64,000 nucleotides of DNA. It comes from Stieleria neptunia (GTDB lineage: Bacteria; Planctomycetota; Planctomycetia; Pirellulales; Pirellulaceae). This document shows, piece after piece, positions 18,511 to 28,163 of the stretch. The translations under genes and the position numbers were made by a program. The notes under the pieces were generated by a model. That model ran no database searches and had not been told where the DNA came from. It worked only from the letters and a program-made list of their open reading frames with translations. Location: assembly GCF_007754155.1 (NCBI RefSeq), contig NZ_CP037423.1, positions 6,506,567-6,570,566 on the forward strand, read 5' to 3'. The first letter of the stretch is position 1. Each line of letters begins with the position of its first letter.

Positions 18511-21500
18511 ATGAAGTTAACAGCGGCCGCGACGGACGAATTTGAATCCGGAGATCGCCGTCGCGGTGACACGGTGGAGATGATCGAAAAGGTCCAATTG
18601 GTCGATGTCGGAAAACTGGGCGTGCGTGCCGCAGTCGAGGGATCGATGGGCGAAACGTACGAGGTCCTGCTCGATTTCAGTGAACTCGTCGATTCCTCAC
18701 TGGGCGTCTCGTGTGACTGCCCCAGGTTCTGCGACGGGTACAATTGCAAACACCTTTGGGCGACGATCACAAAGTTCGATCTGCTCTACGCCAGCCCCTT
18801 CGTCGACATCGACACGCTGGATTTATTCGAGGTCGACGACGTATTGATCGGAGACTCGTTGACGTCGAGGATCGCGAACCGCGTGTCTGGCCCTGCGAGG
18901 GGTGCGAAAAAAGCGGCGTCCGGCTCGAAACCCCAGGCACCGCGCAAGCCCCAGCCACCGGCTTGGAAGTCGCAACTAAGCGGCATCGCCAGTTCGCTGG
19001 CCGCTTCGCCCCGTCCCTCCCCGTTGGGCTTGCCCACCGGACATCAGCCCGATTCGATTCAACAAGCTCAACACTGGTTTGTTTTTTCAATCTCCGACCC
19101 CGCCAATTCCGGCGCGCTGCGTGTCGCCTCGATGCAGAGTTACCGCAAGGCAGACGGTGATTGGAGCCGGCCGACCTCCGTCGAACTGCTGGATTCGGAC
19201 ATCGCCGATCTAAGCGATCCCCAAGAACGGCACGCGTTGGCCATGCTGGAGCCTGTCAGGGAAACCAACGGCTATCGCTTCTACGGGAATTATCGCCAAG
19301 GCCATCGGCTGTTCTCCGTCGAGCCGCTGTTGGTTCGGGAATCGCTCGAAGCCTTGCATGCCACCGGACGGCTGGCCTGGAAACTCGGCGATTCCAAACA
19401 ACACTTTGAAGACGCCCGCCGGGTTGACGACGTTTCGGTCGCGGCGTTGACGACGATGCAGTTGCGAGTCGCGCCCGATCCCGATCAACGGACCAAGTTG
19501 ATCGTCACACCCGAATTGGTCGTTCCCGACATCGGGGTCTGTTCGATCGAGCAACTGATGTGGTCGTCGACGATCGGTTGCGCGCTACTGCAATTCGACT
19601 CGGAACCGACGGACTTGCCAGACAACGAGGAGTCGCCCGAGACGCTCCGCACCCGTCTGGTCACGATCGCACCGAACGATTGCCGTCGGATGCGGGCGTG
19701 GCAAAAAACGCCGTCGATCCAGGTACCGCGCACCAGTTTGAAGTCTCTGTTGGTCGAACTGTCCACACACCACGGCGACGTCGATCTGGAACTGCATGAA
19801 TCCCTAAAGATTCCTAAACGCGTCGACGAACCGGTGGCGCACTGCTTGTTGGAACAGCGCGAACCCAAGGCGACCGACTTCACCGTTTCGATGTCGATCC
19901 AGTATCCGAATCGAGACTTGACGTTCGACTCCACGGCACGGTGGTGGTTCGACGATGATGCCGGCGCCGTGCAGCTTCGCAACTGGGACGCCGAACGGAA
20001 TTGGTTGTCGAAGCTGGACCACGACGTGCTGGATTTTTCAATCGATCGCCATTCGTCCAATGTAAGTCTGGCTCCCGATCGGTTCCTGACGGTCGTCGAA
20101 TCGTTGCGTGAATCGGGATGGAGCGTGACGGCCAACGGCGCGCCGCTGCGGATCGCATCCGACATCGACATTCAAGTCACCAGCGGTGTCGATTGGTTTG
20201 ACCTGGACGCCGAAGTGGCCTTCGACGACGTCAACGCTTCCCTGCCCAAGTTGCTCGAAGCGCTTCAATCGGGTGCATCCACCATCCAACTGGACGACGG
20301 CACGGTCGGCATGTTGCCCCAAGACTGGTTGTCCAAGTTTGTCGGGATTCGCGAATCGGGACAAGAACACGACGGTTCGATTCGCTTTCACCGATCCCAA
20401 GGCCTGTTGTTGGACCTGTTGTTGGAGGAACAAGGCGGCGTTAAACGCGACCACGATTTTTCAAAGTTCCTGCGTCAGGTGAAATCGTTCGACGGCATCA
20501 AGCCGGCCGCCCCACCGAAGACCTTTGCGGGTGAGTTGCGTGATTATCAACGGACCGGACTGGGATGGTTGCGGTTTCTGCAAAAATTCGGCTTCGGCGG
20601 TTGCCTGGCCGACGACATGGGGCTGGGGAAAACAATTCAAGTGCTGGCGCTGCTCGAGGCGCGTCGCAAACGACGTGTGCCCAAGGGGCAAACGCGCAAC
20701 CCGTCGATCGTCGTGGTCCCCAAAAGTCTGGTGTTCAATTGGCTGGACGAAGCATCAAGATTCACGCCCAAATTGCGTGTCCGCAACCATACCGGCACCG
20801 AACGCAAATCCGACTGGGACGCCTTTACCGAGGCGCCCGATTCGATCGATGTCCTGTTGACCACGTACGGCACAATGCGTATCGACGCGCCGCTGTTGGC
20901 GCAGATGCAATTCGACTACGCCATCCTGGACGAGGCCCAAGCGATCAAGAACCCGAAAAGCTTGGTCGCCCGGGCGTCGCGTTTGCTGCCCGCCGAACAC
21001 CGCTTGGCGATGACGGGGACGCCGATCGAAAACCACTTGGGCGACCTGTGGTCCCTGTTCGATTTTCTGAATCCGGGAATGCTCGCCAACGCCAAACCCT
21101 CGTCGGGCCAGTTGCCCGATTTAGAAGACGAGGCGCAACGCCGGCACGTGGAACGCTTGGGTAAATCACTGCAACCGTTCATCCTGCGACGCACCAAATC
21201 GGAAGTCCTGACGGAGTTGCCGGAAAAGGTCGAACAGACGTTGTCCTGCTCGATCGACAAGAAACAACGCAAACTGTACGACGAACTGCGGGAGCATTAT
21301 CGCGTCCACTTGAGCAACAAGGTGAAGGAACTCGGTTTGAAGAAGGCCAAGATCCATGTGCTCGAAGCGTTGTTGCGATTACGCCAAGCCGCGTGCGATC
21401 CGCGGTTGATCCATCCCGATTGCGGCGTGCGGGGGGCTAAAATCGAGGAACTACTCGAACGACTGGACGAACTGCATCGCGAAGGCCGCAAGGCACTCGT

Positions 21501-21939
21501 GTTTTCGCAATTCACTTCGCTCCTGGGGCTGCTGAAACAAGATCTGGATCAACGGGGTTGGAACTACGAATACCTGGACGGCAAAACGCGAAAACGTGCC
21601 GAGAAGGTGCGGCGTTTCCAAAACGATCCCGAATGCCAACTGTTTTTGATCAGCTTGAAGGCCGGCGGCAACGGTTTGAATCTGACGGCGGCCGAGTACG
21701 TGTTCATCTTGGATCCCTGGTGGAACCCGGCGGTGGAGGCCCAGGCGATCGATCGGGCCCATCGAATGGGGCAGACCCAGAGTGTGAACGCCTACCGAAT
21801 GATTTGCAGCGGGACCGTGGAAGAGAAGATCGTCGAGTTGCAGAAGTCCAAACGCAATCTGGCCGATGCCATCGTCAGCCAAAACAAATCGCTGATCGGA
21901 CAGCTGACGGCCCAGGATTTGCAAGACCTGCTGGGATGA
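18511..21939 (+). CDS. SWIM/SNF2-family DEAD-like helicase
   Basis: A 1142-residue DNA-dependent ATPase of the bacterial SNF2 (RapA/HepA-like) class. Near the N-terminus is a SWIM zinc finger (Cys68, Cys70, Cys79, His81). About 600 residues of poorly conserved SNF2-associated sequence follow. The ATPase core has Walker A DDMGLGKT (from residue 701), motif II LDEAQ, motif III LAMTGTPIEN, and the helicase C-lobe with ALVFSQFT, SLKAGGNGLNLTAA and the final DRAHRMGQTQSVN. Such proteins remodel protein-DNA or RNA polymerase complexes; a specific role is not known. ATG 18511 was preferred over TTG 18478. It is monocistronic. Confidence 0.9.
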   Translation: MKLTAAATDEFESGDRRRGDTVEMIEKVQLVDVGKLGVRAAVEGSMGETYEVLLDFSELVDSSLGVSCDCPRFCDGYNCKHLWATITKFDLLYASPFVDIDTLDLFEVDDVLIGDSLTSRIANRVSGPARGAKKAASGSKPQAPRKPQPPAWKSQLSGIASSLAASPRPSPLGLPTGHQPDSIQQAQHWFVFSISDPANSGALRVASMQSYRKADGDWSRPTSVELLDSDIADLSDPQERHALAMLEPVRETNGYRFYGNYRQGHRLFSVEPLLVRESLEALHATGRLAWKLGDSKQHFEDARRVDDVSVAALTTMQLRVAPDPDQRTKLIVTPELVVPDIGVCSIEQLMWSSTIGCALLQFDSEPTDLPDNEESPETLRTRLVTIAPNDCRRMRAWQKTPSIQVPRTSLKSLLVELSTHHGDVDLELHESLKIPKRVDEPVAHCLLEQREPKATDFTVSMSIQYPNRDLTFDSTARWWFDDDAGAVQLRNWDAERNWLSKLDHDVLDFSIDRHSSNVSLAPDRFLTVVESLRESGWSVTANGAPLRIASDIDIQVTSGVDWFDLDAEVAFDDVNASLPKLLEALQSGASTIQLDDGTVGMLPQDWLSKFVGIRESGQEHDGSIRFHRSQGLLLDLLLEEQGGVKRDHDFSKFLRQVKSFDGIKPAAPPKTFAGELRDYQRTGLGWLRFLQKFGFGGCLADDMGLGKTIQVLALLEARRKRRVPKGQTRNPSIVVVPKSLVFNWLDEASRFTPKLRVRNHTGTERKSDWDAFTEAPDSIDVLLTTYGTMRIDAPLLAQMQFDYAILDEAQAIKNPKSLVARASRLLPAEHRLAMTGTPIENHLGDLWSLFDFLNPGMLANAKPSSGQLPDLEDEAQRRHVERLGKSLQPFILRRTKSEVLTELPEKVEQTLSCSIDKKQRKLYDELREHYRVHLSNKVKELGLKKAKIHVLEALLRLRQAACDPRLIHPDCGVRGAKIEELLERLDELHREGRKALVFSQFTSLLGLLKQDLDQRGWNYEYLDGKTRKRAEKVRRFQNDPECQLFLISLKAGGNGLNLTAAEYVFILDPWWNPAVEAQAIDRAHRMGQTQSVNAYRMICSGTVEEKIVELQKSKRNLADAIVSQNKSLIGQLTAQDLQDLLG

Positions 21940-22157
21940 CCACCGTGCACTTGGCGGTCTGCGGAGGAATCGGTTCGGCAACCGTTGGTGTTCAGCCTTG
22001 GGGTGCTCGGCGGGGCCGTTTGGCAGCGGTGGGGAAATGACAGGAAAATGGGGGGCAGAAAAATGGGGCGGGACCGTTGGGAGACGGGCGACAAGAAAAG
22101 AGGGTGCAGCGGTGATCCACGCATCCGCGATAAATCACTGTGCCTACTGCCTACTGC

Positions 22158-22847
22158 CTACTCATTTACGGCATCGATCCTTAAATCGTCGATGCCCTCG
22201 TCCAAAACGATGACCTTCTCGTCGCCTTCAACCAAATGGGCGGCAATGGTGTCCATCACGCGACGAGCGAATTCCGGGCTGTCGTTGGGGCCTGGAACGA
22301 AACAGGGCCTGCCATCGCGACCGAATTGAAACGTGCGGGTGCATTGCGATTCGTCGACGTCGTGCCAGATGCCACTGATTCGCTGGTAGTCGCGGTGGGG
22401 GGCGAGTCCGAACTGTTTCGCCCATTCGACCGAGTCGGTCACCAATTTCTTGCCCACCACGGGATCGCACTTGGCGACGTCCCCCGACGACCGCAACCCG
22501 CGAAGATGATCTGAAAATTGGCTTGGCGTGACCAAATTTGCAAACGAGTCTTTGACGCCCAAGCAATACTTGTCGACCAAGAAACAGGCGAACACCAGTC
22601 TTCCATCGGGGATCGGGCGGGTGACCAAGACACCGCCGAGGCCGGCATCCAGGCCCTGTTCTGATTCGTCGTCAAGAATCGAGCCGGAAACATAGCATTG
22701 GCTGATCTTGGATCGTGCTGCGATCGCAATCTGCCCCGCCACGGAACTCAACGCATTTTTCTCGGCCGCCAATCGCTTCCGTTTCGCGATTTCTTTGCTG
22801 CGTTTTTTCGCCAGCTTCTTTTGACGACTCTGTTCCGTTTTCGCCAT
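22158..22847 (-). CDS. Conserved hypothetical protein with basic N-terminus
   Basis: A 229-residue protein. The start at 22847 is supported by a GGAG motif a few bases upstream. The first 35 residues are highly basic and helical (SRQKKLAKKRSKEIAKRKR), suggesting nucleic-acid or ribosome contact. The rest is a soluble domain (GGVLVTRPIPDGRLVFACFLVDKYCLGVKD...WAKQFGLAPHRDY) I cannot assign. The C-terminus is acidic. It lies tail-to-tail with the SNF2 helicase gene. Confidence 0.6.
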   Translation of the reverse strand: MAKTEQSRQKKLAKKRSKEIAKRKRLAAEKNALSSVAGQIAIAARSKISQCYVSGSILDDESEQGLDAGLGGVLVTRPIPDGRLVFACFLVDKYCLGVKDSFANLVTPSQFSDHLRGLRSSGDVAKCDPVVGKKLVTDSVEWAKQFGLAPHRDYQRISGIWHDVDESQCTRTFQFGRDGRPCFVPGPNDSPEFARRVMDTIAAHLVEGDEKVIVLDEGIDDLRIDAVNE

Positions 22848-23235
22848 CGTGGTTTCTCCATAGCAGCGGAGGGAAATATTTTGCGGCCGAAAGCTCGCCG
22901 ATCGATTTCGAATTTGACCGTTGCGGTTGCCAGATTGTCCAGCCCCGTGTCCAGGCCGGTATTCAGCCCAGAACGAACGCATCGCGGCGACCGAAAGTCC
23001 ACGCTCCGGAAGGGATTCCGGCGACCCAATGGAACTGTCTAGCTGCCACCGTCGTCAAATTGCGCCCTATCTTGTGCATAGAGTGGGTTTCTGTGCGGCG
23101 ATCGTTAGAGTAGCAGAGTTTTCCAGGCGTTCGTACCGATCCAAGATCCAGCGGTGGTCGCGAGAGGGCGACGAAGCAACGTTGCGGTTAAGATGAGACG
23201 GAGATCTCGCGTGAACGGACATTGAGAGACAAAGC
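22848..23235. other. Divergent intergenic region upstream of sigma factor
   Basis: 388 bases between divergent genes. A GAGAGA ribosome-binding-like motif precedes the sigma factor start. No RNA gene, repeat or obvious promoter could be identified. Confidence 0.4.
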
Positions 23236-23931
23236 ATGACCAGTATTTCCATTGACCGAACCGACACGAGCGAAATCGACGTCCCGCAATTGCTGTCCGC
23301 GGCTCGCCAGGATGCGGCGTGTCCGGATGCGGCGTGTCAGGATGCCAGCGGCAGCGGCGACGCGGAGGCACTCGGGCAGCTATTGCAGCTGTACCGCAAT
23401 TATCTGACGATTCTGGCGACCACACAACTCGATCGCCGGCTGCGGCGGCGGATGAGTCCGTCCGACTTGGTCCAGGACACGATGCTGGCGGCCCATCGCG
23501 ATTTCCGGGCCTTTCGAGGGGTCAGCGAGCCGGAGTTTTTATGTTGGCTGAGACAAATCTTGGTGAACTGTCTGCGTGATGCCGTCGACATGCATTTGAA
23601 CGCCCAGAAACGCGACATGCGACGTGAAGTGTCGATCGAACAGGTCGGCGCATCACTGAACAAAAGTGCCTGTCATCTGGCCAATGTGTTGGCCGATCGC
23701 GGACCGTCGCCCAGCGAGCCGGCCAGACGGCGTGAGCGTGCGGTCGAACTGGCCGATCAATTGGCAAAGCTTCGTCCGGAGTACCGCGACGTGATCGTGT
23801 TGCGCAATTTGCAGGGACTCTCGTTCAACGAAATCGCCGACCGACTCGATCGTCGTCCCGGCACCGTGCGGATGCTGTGGTTGCGGGCGATGGACAAGTT
23901 CAAACAGACCTACGAGCATCCCCGAGCGTAA
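23236..23931 (+). CDS. ECF-type RNA polymerase sigma factor
   Basis: A 231-residue sigma-70 family protein. Region 2 (RRRMSPSDLVQDTMLAAHRDF) and region 4 (LRPEYRDVIVLRNLQGLSFNEIADRLDRRPGTVRMLWLRAM, a helix-turn-helix recognising the -35 box) are clear. The gene ends 12 bases before a Ser/Thr kinase gene, the arrangement known in planctomycetes for kinase-linked ECF sigma factors. The kinase probably controls its activity, replacing a classical anti-sigma factor. The first 45 residues contain a Cys-bearing repeat (DAACPDAACQDA) encoded by a 15-bp DNA duplication. Confidence 0.9.
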   Translation: MTSISIDRTDTSEIDVPQLLSAARQDAACPDAACQDASGSGDAEALGQLLQLYRNYLTILATTQLDRRLRRRMSPSDLVQDTMLAAHRDFRAFRGVSEPEFLCWLRQILVNCLRDAVDMHLNAQKRDMRREVSIEQVGASLNKSACHLANVLADRGPSPSEPARRRERAVELADQLAKLRPEYRDVIVLRNLQGLSFNEIADRLDRRPGTVRMLWLRAMDKFKQTYEHPRA

Positions 23932-23943
23932 CGACCGAGCGAC

Positions 23944-26724
23944 GTGTTGGACTATTCTTCGATCTCCGATTTAAGCGTCGAACCCTCGGCGACGCGACAT
24001 CTGTCCGATTCTCAAAAGGATCGGATGACGTTGTTGCTCGATCGCTACCTGTCGGCATTGGAACAGGGCGCACCGCCGGCACTGGAGGATCTGGCGGTCG
24101 ACGATCCGGAACTGATTGATCCGCTGCGTTGTTACATCAACGGGCTGGACGATCTGCACCAGGTCGCGGCCGGATTCGCTCCGCAATCCGATGCCGATCG
24201 CCACGACGGTTTCGAAGACCAGCGTCTGCTGGGCGACTTTCGTTTACTGGACGAAGTCGGCCGCGGCGGCATGGGAGTGGTCTATCGCGCACGGCAGTTG
24301 TCGTTGGAGCGGATTGTCGCGATCAAGTTATTGCCGTTTGCCGCCGTCTTGGACGCTCGTCAAATCGCCCGATTCAAGAACGAAGCCCACGCGGCGGCGC
24401 AACTGAATCACCCCCACATCGTGCCGGTGCACACCGTCGGCGTCCAGCGTGGCGTCCACTACTATGCGATGCAGTTCATCGAGGGACGATCGCTGGATGC
24501 GGTGATCGCCGATCAGTCCGACCGCGGGGCGATGCCCGACATCGACGTCACGTTGCGGCGGGCGATCGACGTCGCCCATGCGCTGCACGCCGCCCACGAG
24601 TTTGGTGTCGTGCACCGGGATGTCAAACCGTCGAACTTAATCTTGGACAACGACGACAAAATCTGGGTGACCGATTTCGGATTGGCTCGCTGCCAGACCG
24701 ACGCCAGCATGACGAAGACGGGTGACATTGTCGGGACGGTGAAGTACATGAGTCCCGAACAGGCCCGTGGCGAATCGGCGATCGTCGACGGGCGGACCGA
24801 CGTCTATTCGTTGGGTGCGACGTTGTATGAAATGCTGTGCTTGCGCCCGGCGCATGACGGCAACGACACGCCGGCAGTGCTGCGTCAAATCGGCGAGCGC
24901 TCTCCGGCCCCGCTGCGGACGATGCGTGACGACATCCCCAGGGACTTGGAAACCGTGGTGGCCAAAGCCATGTCCAAATCGCGCGACAACCGTTACGAAA
25001 CCGCGTTGCAATTCGCCGAAGACATGCAGCGTGTGTTGCGGGGCCAGCCCACCGTCGCCCGACCGCCGACGATGATCGACCGGTTGTCCCATTGGGCACA
25101 CGCCCATCGCAACATGGTGGCGATGACGTTTGTGTTCGGATGGTTCGCCGTGCTGGGGCTGTCGGCCAGCATCGCGATGGTCGCCGCGGCGAAACAGGAA
25201 TCCGACGCCAACGCGGTGCTGGCCCAACGCAGCGACGCCCTGGCCCGCGCGACGGTCGATCGCTTGGGCGCCCAAATGGCAGAACTGTTGTCCGAGATCC
25301 CGGCGGCCAGTTCCGTGCGACAACAACTGCTCCGCGAAACGTTGGCCTACTACCAAGCGTTTGCCGATCAGGCCGACGACGACGTCAGTTTGACCGAAGA
25401 TCTGGCGATCACCTACGGCAAGATCGGCTCGTTGCAAAACGAAATCGGCTCGCCCGGCGAAGCCATCGAGTCGCTTCAAGAGTCGATGCGATTGTTTCAA
25501 CAGTTGTCCAATAGCGACCAGGCCAGCCGGTCGATCAATCACCAATTGGCAACCAGCGAAAATAATCTGGCGCTGGCGTTAGAACGCGGCGGCCAATACC
25601 AAGCCGCCCAACGGCACTACGAATCCGCGATCGGGCGCTGGCAAGCCTTGCTCGATGCCGCCCCCGATGACGTGGCGACGCGTGCGGGGTTGGCGATGGC
25701 GGTCGGCAATTTTGCGTTGTTGTTGAGCAAGACCGATCGCCCGGATCAAGCCGAAGTGATGTTTCAACGCAGCTTGGCGATCGCCCAGAACGAACCGCAC
25801 AACGAAGTCTTGGCCAAACAGCTGGCATCGACCTACCAGAATCTCAGCGGATTGTTGGCCGAACGCGATCCGCAGCGGTCGGTCGGCTACGCCCGCGCCG
25901 CCCTTGAGCTACAGCTGCAGGAGCTTTCCGACGACCACGCCAGCCCCGCCTCGGCCGGCCGTGTCGCGCTCACGATGAACAGCCTGGGTGCGGCCCAATC
26001 GGCGAGCGGAGATTTGGACGCCGCGATCGAATCCTATCGTCAAGCCGCCCAGATCCAACAACAATTGATCGATCGCTGGCCGGACGAATTGACCTACCAA
26101 CGCGACTTGGCCGTGACACAAAACAACCTCGGCATGGCGCTGGCATCGCAAGATCAATTCGACGCGGCAAGGCGGGCGTTTGACCAAGCGCTCGTGTACC
26201 AAGTCGGCTTGACCGAAGCGTTCGACGATGACGCGGAGCTGCAAAGTACCCTGGGCGGGATCTACAACAACCACGCCTTTGTGTTGGAACAATTGGGCCA
26301 ACCGCATCAAGCACTCGACTCCTATCGACTGGCGGTCGAGCATCAACACCTGGCCCATTTGGCTGCCCCCGAAGTCCCGCGCTATCGCGACTACCTGAGC
26401 AAACATTTTTACAATTGCGGCAGGCTGTTGCGGGACCACCAAAACTTCGACGAAGCACTCGCGTTTGCACTCCGTCGCCGCCAATTGTGGCTCGATGATG
26501 GAGAACGTCTGGCCGGTGTCGCCGAAGAATTGTTGACGACCGCGCTGCAGATCGTTCGCTCGGGTGTCACGGCAGAGGGACGGGTGACGAAGTCCGATTG
26601 TATCGAGTATGCCAACGAGACGCTGCAGATGGCGATCCAGACGGGCTATGCCAACGACGCCGACTTGCTCGATCGTCCAGAGTTCGCGGAATTGCTGCAA
26701 AAGCAACCACTCGACGAAACATGA
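23944..26724 (+). CDS. Membrane Ser/Thr protein kinase with TPR repeats
   Basis: A 926-residue protein beginning at a GTG. A short N-terminal helical region precedes an intact kinase domain (about residues 97-360): GRGGMGVVYRA, VAIKLL, HRDVKPSNLIL, TDFGLA and GTVKYMSPEQARG are all present, so it should be active. One transmembrane helix follows (about 387-410). The extracytoplasmic part is a long series of TPR motifs (YESAIGRWQALLDAAPDD, AAIESYRQAAQIQQQLIDRWP). It forms an operon with the ECF sigma factor 12 bases upstream. The likely role is to sense an envelope signal and phosphorylate the sigma factor. Confidence 0.92.
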   Translation: MLDYSSISDLSVEPSATRHLSDSQKDRMTLLLDRYLSALEQGAPPALEDLAVDDPELIDPLRCYINGLDDLHQVAAGFAPQSDADRHDGFEDQRLLGDFRLLDEVGRGGMGVVYRARQLSLERIVAIKLLPFAAVLDARQIARFKNEAHAAAQLNHPHIVPVHTVGVQRGVHYYAMQFIEGRSLDAVIADQSDRGAMPDIDVTLRRAIDVAHALHAAHEFGVVHRDVKPSNLILDNDDKIWVTDFGLARCQTDASMTKTGDIVGTVKYMSPEQARGESAIVDGRTDVYSLGATLYEMLCLRPAHDGNDTPAVLRQIGERSPAPLRTMRDDIPRDLETVVAKAMSKSRDNRYETALQFAEDMQRVLRGQPTVARPPTMIDRLSHWAHAHRNMVAMTFVFGWFAVLGLSASIAMVAAAKQESDANAVLAQRSDALARATVDRLGAQMAELLSEIPAASSVRQQLLRETLAYYQAFADQADDDVSLTEDLAITYGKIGSLQNEIGSPGEAIESLQESMRLFQQLSNSDQASRSINHQLATSENNLALALERGGQYQAAQRHYESAIGRWQALLDAAPDDVATRAGLAMAVGNFALLLSKTDRPDQAEVMFQRSLAIAQNEPHNEVLAKQLASTYQNLSGLLAERDPQRSVGYARAALELQLQELSDDHASPASAGRVALTMNSLGAAQSASGDLDAAIESYRQAAQIQQQLIDRWPDELTYQRDLAVTQNNLGMALASQDQFDAARRAFDQALVYQVGLTEAFDDDAELQSTLGGIYNNHAFVLEQLGQPHQALDSYRLAVEHQHLAHLAAPEVPRYRDYLSKHFYNCGRLLRDHQNFDEALAFALRRRQLWLDDGERLAGVAEELLTTALQIVRSGVTAEGRVTKSDCIEYANETLQMAIQTGYANDADLLDRPEFAELLQKQPLDET

Positions 26725-26774
26725 CAAACTAATCTTCAACGCGGTTTCTCGTTCAACCGATCCAGACGCCTCCC

Positions 26775-27884
26775 ATGAAACACGACTCCGTCAACCGTTC
26801 ATCACGCCCCCGTCGCAGCGCCGCAGCTGGAAGAATGCCCTTGAAAGTCGAACGACTTGAGAGCCGGACGATGCTGGCTGGTGATGTCGATTTGGGGCTT
26901 GCGATGGACGCCGAAGCGGAGGCGACAGGTCAGATGACGGCATCGCAGGTCGCCGCAGTCTCGCAGGTCTCCGCAGTGCGGCCGGGGACGACAGCCGCGG
27001 AAACCGCGCCGGCGATTCGCCTTGAGTCGATCCGACCGACATCGCCGGATGCCCTGGATCGGACGTCGGACCATCCAGCGATCGACGTTCTGGCCGACGA
27101 TCTGCCGCAAGAGCCGTCGGACAAAAAACGCAAAACCGGTCCGATGGCTCCTTCGACCGACGATGCGTCATCGTCGAACAAGCCGCCATCGGATAACGAA
27201 GGCGGAATGATCGCCGTCCGCACTCCGGAGTTGCCCTCCGATCACGCGGACGAACTGGCGAGCATGGATTTCACCACGGACTTGGAGATTCATTTTCTGA
27301 CCGTGGATTACGCCGGCAGTGATGCTCAGCGGACACCTGCTCAATCGCCGGCAACGCTTCGAACCTCGGGCCTGTCGCAATCAGCCGTGACGGCATCGAC
27401 GCCGCTGACGCAAACCGCGTCCACGCAGGTTGAACACCCCGTCCAGCCGCTGGCGGAAAACCCAGTCCAGCCGCTGGTGCAAAACCCGGTACGGCCACTC
27501 GCTGAAACCCCCGCGGCCTCCGTCAGTGACGGCGGTGGCATGATTCGCGTCTACAGCACCGCCCTGCCGACCTTGGGCCCCACGGCATTGTCATCCCAGA
27601 TTCGAATTCAACTTGATCCCAGCATGGGACACTACCGAAACTTTCGAATCGCCGAGACGCCGGGGCTGGATTCCGAACACGATTCCAAACGCTCCGGCAC
27701 CCTGGTCAGCCGATGGACGCAGGGCGACCCCGTCGAAAGAAATCGATTCAAACGGAAGTCGGCGGGGGTCCGAGGACTGTCCCGCCCCGTCGCAACCACC
27801 CCCTCGGTGGTCTCCGGAAGCGCCTTGTTGAGTGGCGAAATCGCCGGCCGCGGCGAAGCGGTAAACGCGGCGCGTTCCCAGTAG
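26775..27884 (+). CDS. Surface-type protein with LE-x-R-x-ML motif
   Basis: A 369-residue low-complexity protein with no known domain. The N-terminus is basic and contains LKVERLESRTMLAGDV, the planctomycete LE-x-R-x-(M/L)L motif typical of large exported or surface proteins. Two related modules appear, GGMIAVRTPELPS (about residue 139) and GGMIRVYSTALPT (about 255), each followed by a short strand (TDLEIHFL / SQIRIQLD). Between them are PVQPLAENPVQPLVQNP repeats. It starts 50 bases after the kinase gene on the same strand and may be co-transcribed with it. Confidence 0.6.
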   Translation: MKHDSVNRSSRPRRSAAAGRMPLKVERLESRTMLAGDVDLGLAMDAEAEATGQMTASQVAAVSQVSAVRPGTTAAETAPAIRLESIRPTSPDALDRTSDHPAIDVLADDLPQEPSDKKRKTGPMAPSTDDASSSNKPPSDNEGGMIAVRTPELPSDHADELASMDFTTDLEIHFLTVDYAGSDAQRTPAQSPATLRTSGLSQSAVTASTPLTQTASTQVEHPVQPLAENPVQPLVQNPVRPLAETPAASVSDGGGMIRVYSTALPTLGPTALSSQIRIQLDPSMGHYRNFRIAETPGLDSEHDSKRSGTLVSRWTQGDPVERNRFKRKSAGVRGLSRPVATTPSVVSGSALLSGEIAGRGEAVNAARSQ

Positions 27885-27896
27885 CCTTCAAATGAG

Positions 27897-27949
27897 ACAG
27901 GCTTTCGAACCTGTCGATGCTGAATTGACAGGCTGGAAGCCGATCCCAC
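27897..27949. repeat. Partial copy of the GACAGGCTGGAAGCC element
   Basis: An imperfect palindrome GACAGGCTTTCGAACCTGTC is followed by GACAGGCTGGAAGCCGATCC and CAC. The second part equals the inner arm of the 97-bp elements at 29184 and 49231. The outer inverted ends are missing, so this is a half copy in the gap 27885-28163, which holds no gene. Confidence 0.65.
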
Positions 27950-28163
27950 TCCAATCGATCCGACGGTTGATTTCCGTTCGATGCGGATCGGTTCGTGATC
28001 TTTTCTCACAAAAACATCCTCCATGCCGTGACACTCGCGGCGGGGATTCCGCCTGGAACCAGATCGGCCGCGTCTGGTTCGGCGTTGCCGCCGCAGGTCC
28101 CACCGGTATTTGATTGGCAATCCGCCAGCGCCCATCGGTACCGCAGCTGCGGACCCTACGCCA

